A DNA stretch of 64,000 bases, taken from NCBI RefSeq assembly GCF_958298935.1, contig NC_084940.1, positions 1,146,001-1,210,000 of the forward strand. The letters run 5' to 3'. The notes under the pieces were generated by a model. That model saw nothing but the letters and a program-made list of their open reading frames with translations. It did no database searches and was not told the DNA's origin. Both the position numbers and the translations under genes were made by a program. This DNA comes from Phragmites australis. Taxonomy: Eukaryota > Streptophyta > Magnoliopsida > Poales > Poaceae. Below are positions 48,353 to 58,744 of this stretch, piece by piece (position 1 is the stretch's first letter; the number at the start of each line of letters is the position of its first letter).

Positions 48353-48799
48353 ATGATCAGTGCCAAGAGGCTTGTCCAAATGGCAAAGTGGCAAAGAATG
48401 GCGGCCCTCGCGAGCAAGAGGCTCACACCGTCGACACCGGCGAAAGAAACCCATGGATTTTGCTGTACGTCGACGTCAGTGGCTGGCAAGGGCCATTGTG
48501 TCGTGTACTCTGCCGACGGCAGGCGGTTCGAGGTCCCGCTGGCATACCTCGGCACGGCGGTCTTCGGCGAGCTCCTGAGCATGTCTCAGGAGGAGTTTGG
48601 GTTCGCGGGCGACGATGGCCGGATCACGTTGCCCTGTGATGCTGCAGTAATGGAGTATGTTCTGTGCTTGCTAAGGAGAAATGCGTCAGAAGAGGTTGAA
48701 AGGGCGTTCCTGAGCTCCATGGCGTGGCCGTGCCACTACGGAAATGGCTTGGAGCAATCCATGGGACCTAGCCAGCAAATTGCTGTTTCTAGCTTCTGA
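48353..48799 (+). CDS. SAUR-type auxin-responsive protein (SAUR gene 5, 148 aa)
   Basis: Single-exon SAUR starting MISAKRLVQMAKWQRMAAL. One Lys codon of the usual AKKWQ is deleted in frame, and Ser replaces Arg in the ARKRL motif. The linker is PSTPAKETHGFCC. The SAUR domain (about 45-107) includes GHCVVYSADGRRFEVPLAYL, MSQEEFGFAGDDGRITLPCD and VMEYVLCLLRRNA. The C-terminus is QQIAVSSF and lacks the usual last Cys. It is the duplicate of the gene at 40993 and forms a divergent pair with the gene at 46602. Its promoter is the clearest auxin-type promoter of the cluster. Confidence 0.95.
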   Translation: MISAKRLVQMAKWQRMAALASKRLTPSTPAKETHGFCCTSTSVAGKGHCVVYSADGRRFEVPLAYLGTAVFGELLSMSQEEFGFAGDDGRITLPCDAAVMEYVLCLLRRNASEEVERAFLSSMAWPCHYGNGLEQSMGPSQQIAVSSF

Positions 48800-49869
48800 A
48801 GATTAGCACTTAGCATGTCAGCTATGGTGCTTGTTTTGACATTAGCTTCCTTTTTTTCTCTTTCTTGCATGATGTAAATAGTTACATGTGAGAGATTGGA
48901 AATGGAACAGAGGTGGCTGTTGAAAAAATAACTGCAACAGAGAAATGTACTGCAAGTTCTCTGATCTAGCAGACTGCGCTGCTTTACACCTTTTTATTTT
49001 TTTAGAACCGATTAATATGTCTTGATTAGCGCGGCTCCGGCATCCGACAAATTAAGCCGTAAAGGCAAAACTTCACCTTCGAACTAAAAATGAATGTTTA
49101 TTTTTTTTTAAAAAAAACTAAAACCAATGTGTTCACAGTTCATACATGTTGATAGAATGATACACTGGCGGAGCTTCTTTGGGGCCAACAGGGGCCTTGT
49201 CCCCTGTTACTTTAAAATTTTGTTGAAGGAAGTATAATTTTTACTACTTACTTGTTCACTATATACTAATCCTTCACTCTACTGACCCGTGACCCTCCTC
49301 AATTCCTTGTCAAGCTCCGCCAATGGAATGGAAGTGATACATACAAACATGTGTTCCATCACTTCGACATTAGCATTACAGGTAGAGGTTAACAATGTTC
49401 ATTTTTGTGCAGATGCTGCCTTTGTGCTTGAGATTGGAACAAAACTACCACTAGGCCAGTAGACTTATCTGAATTCTGAATCGCTGGCCACCAGATTCAT
49501 TACAAAATGAGAAGCTTGTTTCAGGCAAAAACCTCGAGGTCCCTTGTCAGCTTTGCTAAATATGATCTAAAGCGTTCATTCCCACGCATGAACTCAGCAA
49601 GCAACACCTCTTGGTTAAAGGTCTGAAAATTCAACGACAACAGTTTGCGTGCATCTAGAAGCACTCTGTCTGTGAACGAACTTTTTTTTAATAATGAAAA
49701 AGAGTTTACAGGCTCTGCACTGTTCCTTATTAAAAAATGTTGCAAACTTTGAACATTCCGAATAGGATCAAAATATAGTTCACAAACTCCCTAAAAACCA
49801 ACCAACTACCAGCAAGTCTATTATTAAAGTGTCACCCATTCTTGACGAAGATATTCATTATCACGATCT
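48800..49869. other. Spacer downstream of SAUR gene 5
   Basis: AT-rich DNA with no gene recognised. The region from about 49500 may already be part of the LINE debris that follows. Confidence 0.45.
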
Positions 49870-50640
49870 CTAAAGCTTGGCACACCTTGTAGACGATACC
49901 CTGTCCTCCTCCTCCTGTAACAGACTTTAGTGCCTTAGCCAGTATGTGCCCCCTAAAAAGTGTTTGCATGAAAATTGTGATTGGTTTTTTCTCAAAAGTA
50001 ATCTCATTACGACATAGCCAAATAGCTCAACATAAGTCTGCTACACCGACAAAGATCTTGGGGCTGTTTGGTTAGGGGCCAAAGGGAGCTAAGCCAAATT
50101 TTGGTTATGCCCTAAAATTTGGCCTTCATTTGGTTTGAGTCCAAAATTTAGTCATGCTGTTTTTGGGCAAATCTCGGACGGCCAAATAGTGCGCCAAATT
50201 TTTTGGCTAGCAAAATTTTGGCTTGGCCTCAAACCAAACATCATTTGGCCGGTCAAAATTTGGCACTGCCCTGATTTGGCCTCTGACCAAATTTTGGTTT
50301 GGCTTGTTAGGGCCAAAACCCAAACAACCCCCTTTTTCTTATTAATTTGCCCAACACCTCTAACCCATCCGCACAGCATACGACTGATATTTCTTGGTGT
50401 GTCAATCCCAAGGACAATTTTAAGAATGCACCAAATTGATTTAGCAAAATGACAACCAAAGAACAAGTGATATATACTTTCATTTTGATTATAAAAGCTA
50501 CACTTAAGATCCCCATTCCAGTTGCATTTGCTAAATTATCTTTAGTCAATATGACCCCTCATCCTATATACCACATGAAGATATTTATCTTCAAAGGGAG
50601 TTTTAAATGACACAAAAAATTATTGGAGAAGGAAAGATCT
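49870..50640 (-). pseudogene. LINE 3' coding fragment (zf-RVT region), split by a MITE
   Basis: The minus strand reads PLKINIFMWYIG, VILTKDNLANATG, CSFYNQNESIYHLFFGCHFA and KSIWCIL. This is the zinc-binding region at the end of plant LINE reverse transcriptases (zf-RVT: CxxC-type pair, then HLFF-CxxA). Beyond the MITE, toward lower coordinates, the same strand continues AIWLCRNEITFEKK, the usual next block. Frames are shifted and the body is missing, so it is a relic. Confidence 0.8.
50060..50331. mobile_element. MITE (Harbinger/Tourist-like) inserted in the LINE fragment
   Basis: 272 bp with inverted ends GGGGCTGTTTGGTT and (reverse complement) GGGGTTGTTTGGGTT, and CTT on both sides (50057-50059 and 50332-50334). 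The inside is a run of CCAAATTTTG/CAAAATTTGG words in both orientations, so it can fold on itself. The LINE-like reading on both sides shows it is an insertion. Confidence 0.8.
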
Positions 50641-50734
50641 TTGTTTGTCATATGCTTGTACATGGACTGAACAGTAAATTATCCATTTTATCAAGGTTAC
50701 ATCTAAAAGTATGTCTTCCATGTGTCAATTGTAT

Positions 50735-51868
50735 GTTAACTAGCTTGAGCTCATCATGTGTGTAAGTTAGATAAGGCCTTGTATGGTTTGAAATAAGCCC
50801 CTAAAGCATGGTACTCTAGATTGAGTATGAGGTTATAGGATCTTGGTTTTATTGATTCAAAGGCTGATACTTCATTATTCTTCTTCAATAAAGACAAGGT
50901 CACAATTTTTGTGTTGGTTTATGTTGATGATATTATTGTAGCCAGTTCATCTCAGGATGCTACTGTTGCTTTACTTCGGAACTTGGAGAAAGATTTTGCT
51001 CTCAAGGACCTTGGTGATCTCCATTATTTCTTGGGCATAAAAGTGAAGAAGGCACATGATGGTCTATTGTTAACATAAGAGAAGTATATTTCAGATACAT
51101 TAAGACGTCCATGTATGTATAATTGCAAGCTAGCATGTACACCTTTATCTACTACAGAAAAGCTCTTGCCCAAAGAAGGAAATCCATTAGGTCTTGATGA
51201 TTCTACTCGTTATAGAAGCTTGGTTGGTGCACTTCAATATTTAACTTTAACAAGATCTGATATTTCTTTCTATGTGAATGAAGTATATCAGTTCTTACAT
51301 GCACCTACCACTCTACATTGGTCTGTAGTAAAGAGAATTTTGAGGTATCTCAGAGGCACTCTAAGCATTGGTCTAAATTTTAGAAGATCTTCACCTATGT
51401 TAGTCGGTGCCTTTTCAGATGTAGATTGAGCTAGATGTCCAGATGATAGGAGATCCATTGGTGGTTTTGCAGTATTTCTTGGCTCTAATCTTGTGTCATG
51501 GAGCACCATAAAACAAACCACAATATCAAGATCAAGTATATATGCAGAGTATAAGTCCCTAGCAAATTCAACTGCTGAAATAATGTGGGTACAAATATTA
51601 TTACAAGAACTTGGTATTTCTCATCCTTCATCAACATGTCTTTGGTGTGATAATATTGGTGCGACATATTTATCAGCTAATCTAGTTTTTCATAAAAGAA
51701 CTAAATATATTAAGGTTGACTATCATTTTGTGCTTGAACATGTTGCACGCAAGATTCTGGATATTCTGTTTGTATCTTCAAAGGATTAAGTAGCTGATGG
51801 ATTCACAAATCCTCTTTGTACTCGACAGTTGGAAGATTTTAGAGGCAATTTTAACTTGTGCAAGTTAT
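50735..51868 (+). pseudogene. Ty1/copia reverse transcriptase and RNase H fragment with in-frame stops
   Basis: One frame runs from VCKLDKALYGLK to the end with five stop codons and no frameshift. It contains APKAWYSRL, the RT catalytic box YVDD (50920-50931), [52 protein letters not shown] and the RNase H/tether part ([31 protein letters not shown]). These are the standard C-terminal copia landmarks in order. gag, integrase and the first half of RT are missing. The element is truncated at its 5' side against the LINE fragment. Confidence 0.92.
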
Positions 51869-51880
51869 GATTGAGAGGGT

Positions 51881-52125
51881 TGTTGAAAGATATGCATAGA
51901 GATAGGATAGCATATCATGTAAATCACAATGTAATCTCCTAGAATATCTCTTGATTGGTTATGATTAAAGATCACAATTGTACATGCCACGCAGGAGCTA
52001 TTCCTTGCCTATAAATACATGACGCAGCCCCTAACGGGGTGATAACGCTTCCTATCATTCTTCACGCACAAATGCGCAAAAATCTAAGAAAAATCCGTGG
52101 TGATGTTTCATGCAGAGACCAAGCA
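51881..52125 (+). mobile_element. 3' LTR of the copia fragment (right end uncertain)
   Basis: TGTTGAAAGATATG at 51881 directly follows a purine tract (TTGAGAGGG) 12 bp after the pol stop, as expected for a polypurine tract and LTR start. CCTATAAATACATGACGC (about 52010) is the LTR TATA region. The end is set tentatively at GATGTTTCA. Confidence 0.6.
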
Positions 52126-52419
52126 TCATACGAATTTTCAGACTCCGATGCAATCTCTAGAGGAAGAAATAAAAAAGAGAAGTTTCCTCGTGGGTGGAGG
52201 GCAAATGAAATACCGACCACCCCGTCCCACGTTGTGCCGCCTGGCGCGCAGCCATCCGGAGCACGATCCTCCCCAGCACGTCGCCAGGTGCGCAGCGCCG
52301 TCCCCGCTCCACCGTTGTACCCAGCGCCTGCGCCTTCCTTCTCCCTCGCGCGCGGTAGTTAGGCCAGTAGGCCTGCACACCTCGCCCAGCCGGGCCAGCT
52401 CACGAGGCGTGATCGACTT
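52126..52419. other. GC-rich stretch before a SAUR relic
   Basis: It has open frames in several phases because of its composition. No product is recognised. Confidence 0.4.
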
Positions 52420-52500
52420 GTCAATGGAGTATGCCTTGTGCTTGCTTGGGAATTGGAAGAAACGCGTCGGATGACGGCGGTCGACGTTCCTGAGCTCCGC
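52420..52500 (+). pseudogene. SAUR relic, C-terminal domain fragment
   Basis: ATGGAGTATGCCTTGTGCTT (MEYALCLL) and then GACGTTCCTGAGCTCCG correspond to the MEYVLCLL...AFLSS part of SAUR gene 5, with frame breaks between them. The N-terminal half is not recognisable upstream. Downstream sequence (52565-52650) is shared, in inverted orientation, with the relic at 62.4-62.8 kb. Confidence 0.75.
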
Positions 52501-53227
52501 GCGCGCGCAGAGCAAAACGTGTGGTGGCGCGCGCGCGGCCTTGCGAGCTGAGCTCTGCTGGTCGACTCGAACAACGGCCGGCATCGTGCGCGCGGCGGCG
52601 GCACCCGTTAGAGAGGGAGGGCCGCGCCGTCCACTGCAACCAGCACAAGCCAAGGCTGCGGAGAACCTTGCGGCCCGCCCGCCCGCCCGCCGCCTGGGCA
52701 GTTGGATCGTTGAGGCACGTAACGCCCGCATGTACACATTCACCGTCAAACAAAATGCAGGTCCGTGCAGGAAGGGGCGACAAAATGCAGCAGGCACCGT
52801 CACATGAGGTGCTGAGAGATCAATGGAGCAAACCACAAGTGGAATGGTGACATGGAGCCGTCGTTGTGCTAGACCAGCACAAGGTTTCATCTCAACGTCC
52901 AGAAAAACCACAGATCAGTTAGGAACATGAACAATGCATATCACACTGTCAGGGCTCCAAGCAGAGAACCAAATTGTGCAATCGATTAGTCACCACCCGA
53001 AATTGTTTAATATCTGCTTGCACATTGCAACCAGGAGGAACAGGATAAACACTGGGCAGCCCCATTTAACACGATCTCCTCACGCCTCTTGTCCCCTACG
53101 CGGCTCAGCCGTTCAGTATGGCAGCACATGATATGAGAGCAACCGGTGCGTACAGGTTACTACTACTGCCTCCGGCCGGCATGAACCGAACACTCAATCC
53201 CCCAAACTAACCATATTGCCTCATCGC
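52501..53227. other. Spacer, 5' flank of SAUR gene 6
   Basis: GC-rich to about 52830, then ordinary flank. It includes CGTTCAGTATGGCAGCACAT (from 53111), this gene's copy of a distal block. No gene is present. Confidence 0.5.
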
Positions 53228-53317
53228 ATGCACCGATCGCATGGCCTTGTCTCTTGCCGACTTGTCGCGATGATAACCACACTTGGCCGCGGCACTATCT
53301 TTTCGCTCGCCTATAAA
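53228..53317 (+). promoter_or_regulatory. Proximal promoter of SAUR gene 6, with auxin-response hexamer
   Basis: CGCATGGCCTTGTCTCTTGC includes TGTCTC at 53248-53253. TATAAA at 53312-53317 lies 118 bp before the ATG. Confidence 0.8.
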
Positions 53318-53434
53318 TTCAGCGACTGGCTAGCTAGACACCATCACATCATCAGCTCATCCACAAACTGAGCCTTGCATTTCATCTCACACGTATTCGA
53401 ATTCCCAGCTGAAAACCAAGGTCAAGAACCGACC

Positions 53435-53863
53435 ATGATAAGTGCCAAGAGAATTGCTCAACTGGCCAGGAAGTGGCAGAGGATGGCAGCACTTGGGAGG
53501 AAGAGGCTCACAACGACCGCTGAGGAAATTGAAGAATGCTGCACTTCTGCGGCAGTGAAGGGCCACTGTGCCATGTACACCGCTGATGGGATGCGGTTCA
53601 AGGTCCCATTGGCGTACCTCGGCACCGCAGTCTTCGTTGAGCTCCTGAGGATTTCTCAGGAGGAGTTTGGGTTTGCAAGCAACGATGGCAGGATCACACT
53701 GGCTTGCGATGCGGCAGTCATGGAGTATGTCATGTGCTTGCTCAGGAGAAATGCTTCTGCTGAGGTAGAGAAGGCGTTGTTAAGCTCTATGCTGACGCCT
53801 TGCCACTACGATGGTTGTGTAATACCAACTTTTGGAGCCAACCAGCAAATTTGTTGTTTGTAG
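53435..53863 (+). CDS. SAUR-type auxin-responsive protein (SAUR gene 6, 142 aa)
   Basis: Single-exon SAUR. The reading frame is open farther upstream (to 53375), but the start is set at MISAKRIAQLARKWQRMAAL because all family members begin there and the TATA box fits. The SAUR domain (about 41-102) is somewhat eroded: VKGHCAMYTADGMRFKVPLA has Lys for the usual Glu and lacks the Gly before KGH; LLRISQEEFGF and GRITLACDAAVMEYVMCLL also differ from the consensus. The C-terminus is QQICCL rather than FAVCSS. The gene is in frame and probably expressed, but it is the most diverged of the tandem trio. A 3' relic of a sister copy lies at 56.1 kb. Confidence 0.92.
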   Translation: MISAKRIAQLARKWQRMAALGRKRLTTTAEEIEECCTSAAVKGHCAMYTADGMRFKVPLAYLGTAVFVELLRISQEEFGFASNDGRITLACDAAVMEYVMCLLRRNASAEVEKALLSSMLTPCHYDGCVIPTFGANQQICCL

Positions 53864-55179
53864 TTTCTGAAGGCAACACATGCTGAAATCCTGATGTTGT
53901 CTTTTGTTTTGTGTGGTTTGCCTAGATCGCTGTAAGATAGTTAGATACAGGAAGTAGGAAATGGAAAATTGCTATGTAAAGCTGTTCGATCTTGCAAGCA
54001 ATCAAGCAGGAACATTGAAAAATATAAGTTGCAGCATTTTTTTCTTTCTTAAATTTAAATTGCACACAACTACAAACACCACTATTTCTTAGATGAGAAT
54101 AGGTGTTCCTTATTGCTGCTTCACAGAGAATATACAGCTTTCTATCCAATCTATAAAATAATCTTCTTTGCTGTAAAAAGTGTGAATAAATAAGTGAAAT
54201 ATTGACCATATCGACGATGAACCCTCAGGATAAAACTTTAGAACTCACAAGGCCCTCAGGATAACAAGGAACGAAGTAATAGCATAAAAAGACAAATGGA
54301 AGTGAAAGACGGCTTTATCTTGCTAGTACAAGGCCAAAATTTTGGAGGGAAAAACAAGTGATGTGTAACTATTACTGAAACTTGTGCATCCTTCGAACAA
54401 TCAAGCAAAGTTCTCAAAGTCAAGTGTTTCAGCATAAGGCTACTCCATAATTATCATTCATACTTTTCAGCAAAATATGCCATACCGTGGTTTGTAGTCT
54501 TGCAGGCTCGCAGCTGGTTGTAGATCAACCCACAGGAAAGTGCAGAGAAGGCGCTAAGAAATGGATGCCACATGCAATGCTACGAGGTAGGCCATCAATC
54601 AGAACTGAATTGACACTGTTCAGCAAGTTGCATTGGCTGCATCAATTTACACGGTCCCTTTCAAACCTAATCAAATTGTTGAGCATGCGGCTTCAAGTAC
54701 AATGTACATACAGATCCAATTAAGTCGACTATCCACCGCTAAACACAGACTACCCAAGCATGATAAATATCCCATGATACTGGCTCTACAGCTGACTGCA
54801 ATCTCAGTGATACTGCATTACGAAGTAGAATAATAGGATCCCTTAACAACAATTGCAAAATAATTGTCTGCAATAAACATGAGCAGATAATCATCACTCT
54901 ATCAAACAGGGAGATAAACCAATCCATCCACAGAAAGCTGGACCCAAGATGCATTCACAATGCCTGTCTGCCAATATCACATTGCACAATAGCTGAAAGC
55001 TTATGGAATTGGCTCTCAGTCCGTCACGCATTTGATCCATTTTGCATGGGGTCCTTGTGCTACTTGCCCACTAAATATGTCTCTGTGCCGTGTATTGTGA
55101 TGAATCCGACACACATCAAGCAGTAGGGGCCAGCTATATCCAATCCTAATCTCCTTGCCTTGGTCTGCATGCAACATTG
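53864..55179. other. Spacer between SAUR genes 6 and 7
   Basis: It matches 56200-57520 upstream of SAUR gene 8, for example ACGATGAACCCTCAGGAT (54214 and 56570) and CAGAGAAGGCGCTAAGAAAT (54549 and 56859). It is therefore part of a tandem block duplication. No gene is present. Confidence 0.7.
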
Positions 55180-55257
55180 CACACACCATGCTCATGGCCT
55201 TGCCCCTTCCCCAATCATTGAACTTGACTAGACACCTTCTTTTCCTTCCGCTATAAA
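55180..55257 (+). promoter_or_regulatory. Proximal promoter of SAUR gene 7
   Basis: CCATGCTCATGGCCTTGCCC (from 55187) is the block without the hexamer. TATAAA at 55252-55257 lies 100 bp before the ATG. Confidence 0.75.
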
Positions 55258-55356
55258 TTCAATGTTAAGTGGCCTTCCAACACCATCACTCCATCCACAA
55301 CCATTGCAACACAAGAAGAGTTTTCAGTCTCCACTTTCCAGAAAAAAGAACCAGCC

Positions 55357-55797
55357 ATGATCAGCGCAAAGAGAATTGCTCAACTTGCAAAGAAGTGGCA
55401 GAGGATGGCAGCCCTTGGGAGGAAGCGACTGGCAATTAAGTCATCAAAAGAACCCGAAGGATGCTCCACGGTAGTGGCAGGCAAGGGCCACTGTGTCATG
55501 TACACTTCTGAGGGGAGGCGGTTCGAGGTGCCATTGGTGTACCTTGGCACAAGTGTCTTCAGTGAGCTACTGAGGATGTCTCAGGAGGAGTTTGGATTCA
55601 CAAGTGATGATGGAAGGATCACACTGCCATGTGATGCCACAGTGATGGAGTACGTGATGTGCTTGCTTAGAAGAAATGCTTCAGCAGAGGTTGAAAATGC
55701 GTTCTTGAGCTCCATTGCCATGTCATGCCACTATACAAGCTGTGTGACGCCATCTCTGGGACTAGTTAGCCAGCAATTTGCTGTCTGTAGCTCCTAA
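55357..55797 (+). CDS. SAUR-type auxin-responsive protein (SAUR gene 7, 146 aa)
   Basis: Single-exon SAUR starting MISAKRIAQLAKKWQRMAAL and then GRKRLAIKSSKEPEGC. The SAUR domain (about 41-103) includes AGKGHCVMYTSEGRRFEVPL, with TSEG for TADG, VYLGTSVFSELLRMSQEEFG and SDDGRITLPCDATVMEYVMC. The C-terminus is QQFAVCSS. It is very close to the gene at 57700, sharing the KSSK linker and VYL. It sits in a same-strand tandem array with genes 6 and 8. Its promoter carries the cluster block but with TGCCCC in place of TGTCTC, so auxin response may be weaker than in gene 5 or 6. Confidence 0.95.
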   Translation: MISAKRIAQLAKKWQRMAALGRKRLAIKSSKEPEGCSTVVAGKGHCVMYTSEGRRFEVPLVYLGTSVFSELLRMSQEEFGFTSDDGRITLPCDATVMEYVMCLLRRNASAEVENAFLSSIAMSCHYTSCVTPSLGLVSQQFAVCSS

Positions 55798-56095
55798 TGT
55801 CATCTATTTTGTACTCTTTTATGTGAAATAGTCTGGCATAGGTAGAAGGAAAAAAGAAAATGTACATTCTCTCGATCTTAATGAATTGGTCGGCATGACT
55901 TCCCTGCCACTTTGAGGAAATCAGCATTTTGAATCTTGCAAGGCAGCAATGATCTAAGCAGGAACCTGGCATAGCACCTGCAGTAAAAATTAAGTATTAT
56001 TTTTAAGTTGCACTTATTTGAAAAATATATTAGTTCAATAGATGTATATTTTCTAACCGAAAATAGTTAATATTAGCACATACAAGTAGGAGTGA
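55798..56095. other. 3' flank of SAUR gene 7
   Basis: It matches the 3' flank of SAUR gene 8 (58144-58465), for example GAACCTGG, TGAAAAATATATTA and AATAGATGTA(C/T)ATT words. This marks the right edge of the duplicated block. Confidence 0.65.
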
Positions 56096-56300
56096 TGGTG
56101 TTGCTGAGTCCTGTGCTGATGCTTGCCACAACACTAGTGATTTGTTGTGTGGTGCCAAGGTGTTGAAACCAATCAGCAAATTTGTTGTTTGCAGCTTAAA
56201 GACTAGCATGCTGAAACCCTGGTGTCATCTTCTGTTTTGTGGTTTGCCTAGAACAATGTCAGAAAGCTAGATATGGGAAAGAGGAAAAGGAAAAAACTTA
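56096..56300 (+). pseudogene. SAUR relic: 3' end and 3' UTR of a lost copy of SAUR gene 6
   Basis: TGCTGATGCTTGCCACAA, AACCAATCAGCAAATTTGTT and GTGGTTTGCCTAGA follow in the same order as in gene 6 (53795-53930). The coding part is reduced to the last 30 or so codons, without an intact frame or SAUR domain. It sits exactly where a copy of gene 6 would be expected in the block that also carries gene 8. Confidence 0.8.
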
Positions 56301-57519
56301 TACGAAGCCCTTTCAATTTTGCAAGCAACCAAGTAGGAATATGGCCAACCAGAAGCTGCAGCAATTTTTCTTTCTCACATTGCATACAATAATGAATGCC
56401 ACTCTTATATATACATAGGAGAGAAGGTGTTCCATATTGCTGCACAGAGAATACATGACAAGTCTATCTACAACCTACCATGCAAGCTTCTTGCCTTAAA
56501 AAAAAAATTAAGCTTCTGACAAAAAATTGAGTAAGAAAAATGATGTCCAGGTGGTTTAAGAGACATTTTCAACGATGAACCCTCAGGATGAAAATTTAGA
56601 AGACCTTCAAGATAATAATGAGTGAAGTATAAAATAACATCAAATGGAAGAGACATGCAGTTTTATTTAGAAGTATAAGGCTGAATTTTGGAGTAAAAAC
56701 AAGTGACGGATGTGTAAGTATTACTGAAAATTAGAAATCATTCGAACACAAAGACACTAGCTTTGAAAATTCTCAAAGACAAGTGTGTCAGCATCAGACT
56801 AGTCCATACCTATCATTTACAATTTTTAGAAAAAAGGTTATGGACCTACTGGAAAGTGCAGAGAAGGCGCTAAGAAATGGATTCCACATGGAGTGCTACA
56901 AGTCAGGTAGGCCATCAGTCAGAACTGACTATGGTACTGTTCATCAAGTTGCCTATGCTGCATCAATTAACACCCTTTCACACCTAATAGAATTTGTAAG
57001 CACACCGCTTCAAGTAGAGATGTATAATGTACACACAGATCCAACAAAGTCGACTTTTCATCTGCTAAACAAAGACTACTCAACCATGCTATATCCCACC
57101 ATGATACTGGCTACAACTGATTGCAATCTCAATGGTGTTGCATTGATTAGGATTCCCTATAATTGTGAAATTATTGCTCTGTCCAATAAACATTAGCAGC
57201 TAATTTACCATTCTAAAAAAAAATGGGAGCTTAACAACATAACATCCATTATATCCATAGAAAGTTGGGCCCAAGCTGCAAGCACATATCACAATACCTG
57301 TCTGTCAATACCTCATTTCACAATAGCTGGAAGTTGATGGAGCTAGCTCTCGATCCATCACAAGTTGGACCCATTTTGCATGGGGTCCTTGTGCTACTTG
57401 CCCGCTAAACATGCCAATGTGGTTGTGCAATCGTGATGTATCCAGCGCACACCAAGCAGTTGGTGCCAGCTATATCAAGTCTCAATCACTTTGCCTTGGT
57501 CTGCTTGCAACATCTCATG
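56301..57519. other. Spacer upstream of SAUR gene 8
   Basis: It matches 53940-55180. An open stretch at 56783-57196 is not conserved as protein against the sister spacer, so it is not taken as a gene. The distal block form TTGGACCCATTTTGCATGGG lies at 57365. Confidence 0.6.
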
Positions 57520-57588
57520 TGCCATGCTCATGGCCTTGTCCCTTACCCAATCATTGAACTTGATGCCCTCTTTTCCTTCAGCTATAAA
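57520..57588 (+). promoter_or_regulatory. Proximal promoter of SAUR gene 8
   Basis: GCTCATGGCCTTGTCCCTTA (from 57526) is the block with TGTCCC. TATAAA at 57583-57588 lies 112 bp before the ATG. Confidence 0.75.
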
Positions 57589-57699
57589 TTCATGGTGAAG
57601 CGGCTTCCAAGACCATCACTTGACTTCATCCACAAACAGAGAAGTGCGACTGAAAGTAGAGTTTTTCAGGATTCCACCTGCCAGCAAAAAGAACAGACC

Positions 57700-58143
57700 A
57701 TGATCAGTGCAAAGAGAATTGTTCAACTGGCAAAGAAGTGGCAGAGGATGGCAGCTCTTGGGAGGAAGCGTCTGACCACGAAGTCATCAAAACAAGCCGA
57801 AGGATGCTCAGTGGTGGTGGCAGGCAAGGGCCATTGCGTCATGTACACCGCCGATGGGAGGCGATTCGAGGTGCCATTGGTGTACCTGAGCACAGCAGTT
57901 TTCAGTGAGCTACTGAGGATGTCGCAGGAGGAGTTTGAATTCTCAAGTGACGATGGCAGGATCACATTGCCATGTGATGCCACAGTGATGGAGTATGTGA
58001 TGTGCTTTCTTAGAAGAAATGCTTCAGAAGAGGTTTTTGAGAAGGCATTCTTGAGATCCATGGCGATGCCATGCCACTATACAAGCTGTGTGGCGCCATC
58101 TTTGGGGCTATTTAGCCAGCAATTTGCTGTTTGCAGCTCCTAA
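57700..58143 (+). CDS. SAUR-type auxin-responsive protein (SAUR gene 8, 147 aa)
   Basis: Single-exon SAUR. The frame is open upstream to 57433, across the TATA box and the promoter block, so that extension is not real. The start is MISAKRIVQLAKKWQRMAAL, as in the family. The SAUR domain (about 41-103) includes AGKGHCVMYTADGRRFEVPL, VYLSTAVFSELLRMSQEEFE and SDDGRITLPCDATVMEYVMC. Differences from gene 7 include LST for LGT, EEFEF for EEFGF, and one inserted Phe in the acidic helix (EEVFEKAF). The C-terminus is QQFAVCSS. Length and frame are intact. Confidence 0.94.
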   Translation: MISAKRIVQLAKKWQRMAALGRKRLTTKSSKQAEGCSVVVAGKGHCVMYTADGRRFEVPLVYLSTAVFSELLRMSQEEFEFSSDDGRITLPCDATVMEYVMCFLRRNASEEVFEKAFLRSMAMPCHYTSCVAPSLGLFSQQFAVCSS

Positions 58144-58465
58144 TGTCATCTCTTCTGTACTCTTGTATTTGAAGTAGTCCCAACTTAGGTAGAAGGAAAG
58201 AAGATGAAACTGTGCATTATATTATTCTTAATTATTTGTTCAGCATGATTCTCCTGACATTTTGAGAAAAATGTAATGTAAAATTGTAAATCCTTGTTAA
58301 TCTTGAAAGGCTGCAATTGATATAGCAGGAACCTGGGAAATTAGCACCTGCAGAGGAAATTCAGTATTAACTTTTTAATATGTCGGGTTTCTTTGAAAAA
58401 TATATTAATGTTGAATAGATGTACATTCTGTAACAGAAAACACCAACATATTAGCGCATACGAAT

Positions 58466-58744
58466 GGGAGATAAGTTTCTGTACAATGGTATCAAGAATG
58501 GTCTGATGAATGGTGATGTATATACTTAAGGTGACGAGAAAGTATATATTTTGGACAAAAAGAAGTGGACATGCCGTCAAATAGTTACTGTGAATACAAG
58601 ATTAAAAGGAGAAGGCGAATAATTAAAGGTGTGCATAAGCTTGGAGACCTGCAAATGTTCAAGCCAATTTTGCCAGCACGAACTTAGTCAAGCTCCAAAC
58701 TATTTGTCAAGTACAATCCTTGCACTCACAGGTACAGCAATGAA
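58466..58744. other. Spacer, nothing recognised
   Basis: AT-rich; no gene or clear repeat seen. Confidence 0.4.

Noticed and set aside
52138..52911. 257-codon minus-strand frame
   Set aside because: It runs through GC-rich DNA and antisense to the SAUR relic, with no domain or paralog support.
53880..53950. DST-type mRNA instability element (GGA-ATAGAT-GTA) in SAUR 3' UTRs
   Set aside because: GGTTTGCCTAGATCGCTGTA in gene 6 is only loosely similar, and the other copies do not keep the three-part pattern.
56783..57196. 137-codon frame upstream of SAUR gene 8
   Set aside because: The homologous spacer at 54.4-54.9 kb does not keep this frame, so it is not under coding constraint.
57433..57699. 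N-terminal extension of 89 residues on SAUR gene 8
   Set aside because: The open frame crosses the TATA box and the conserved promoter block, and sister genes have no such extension.
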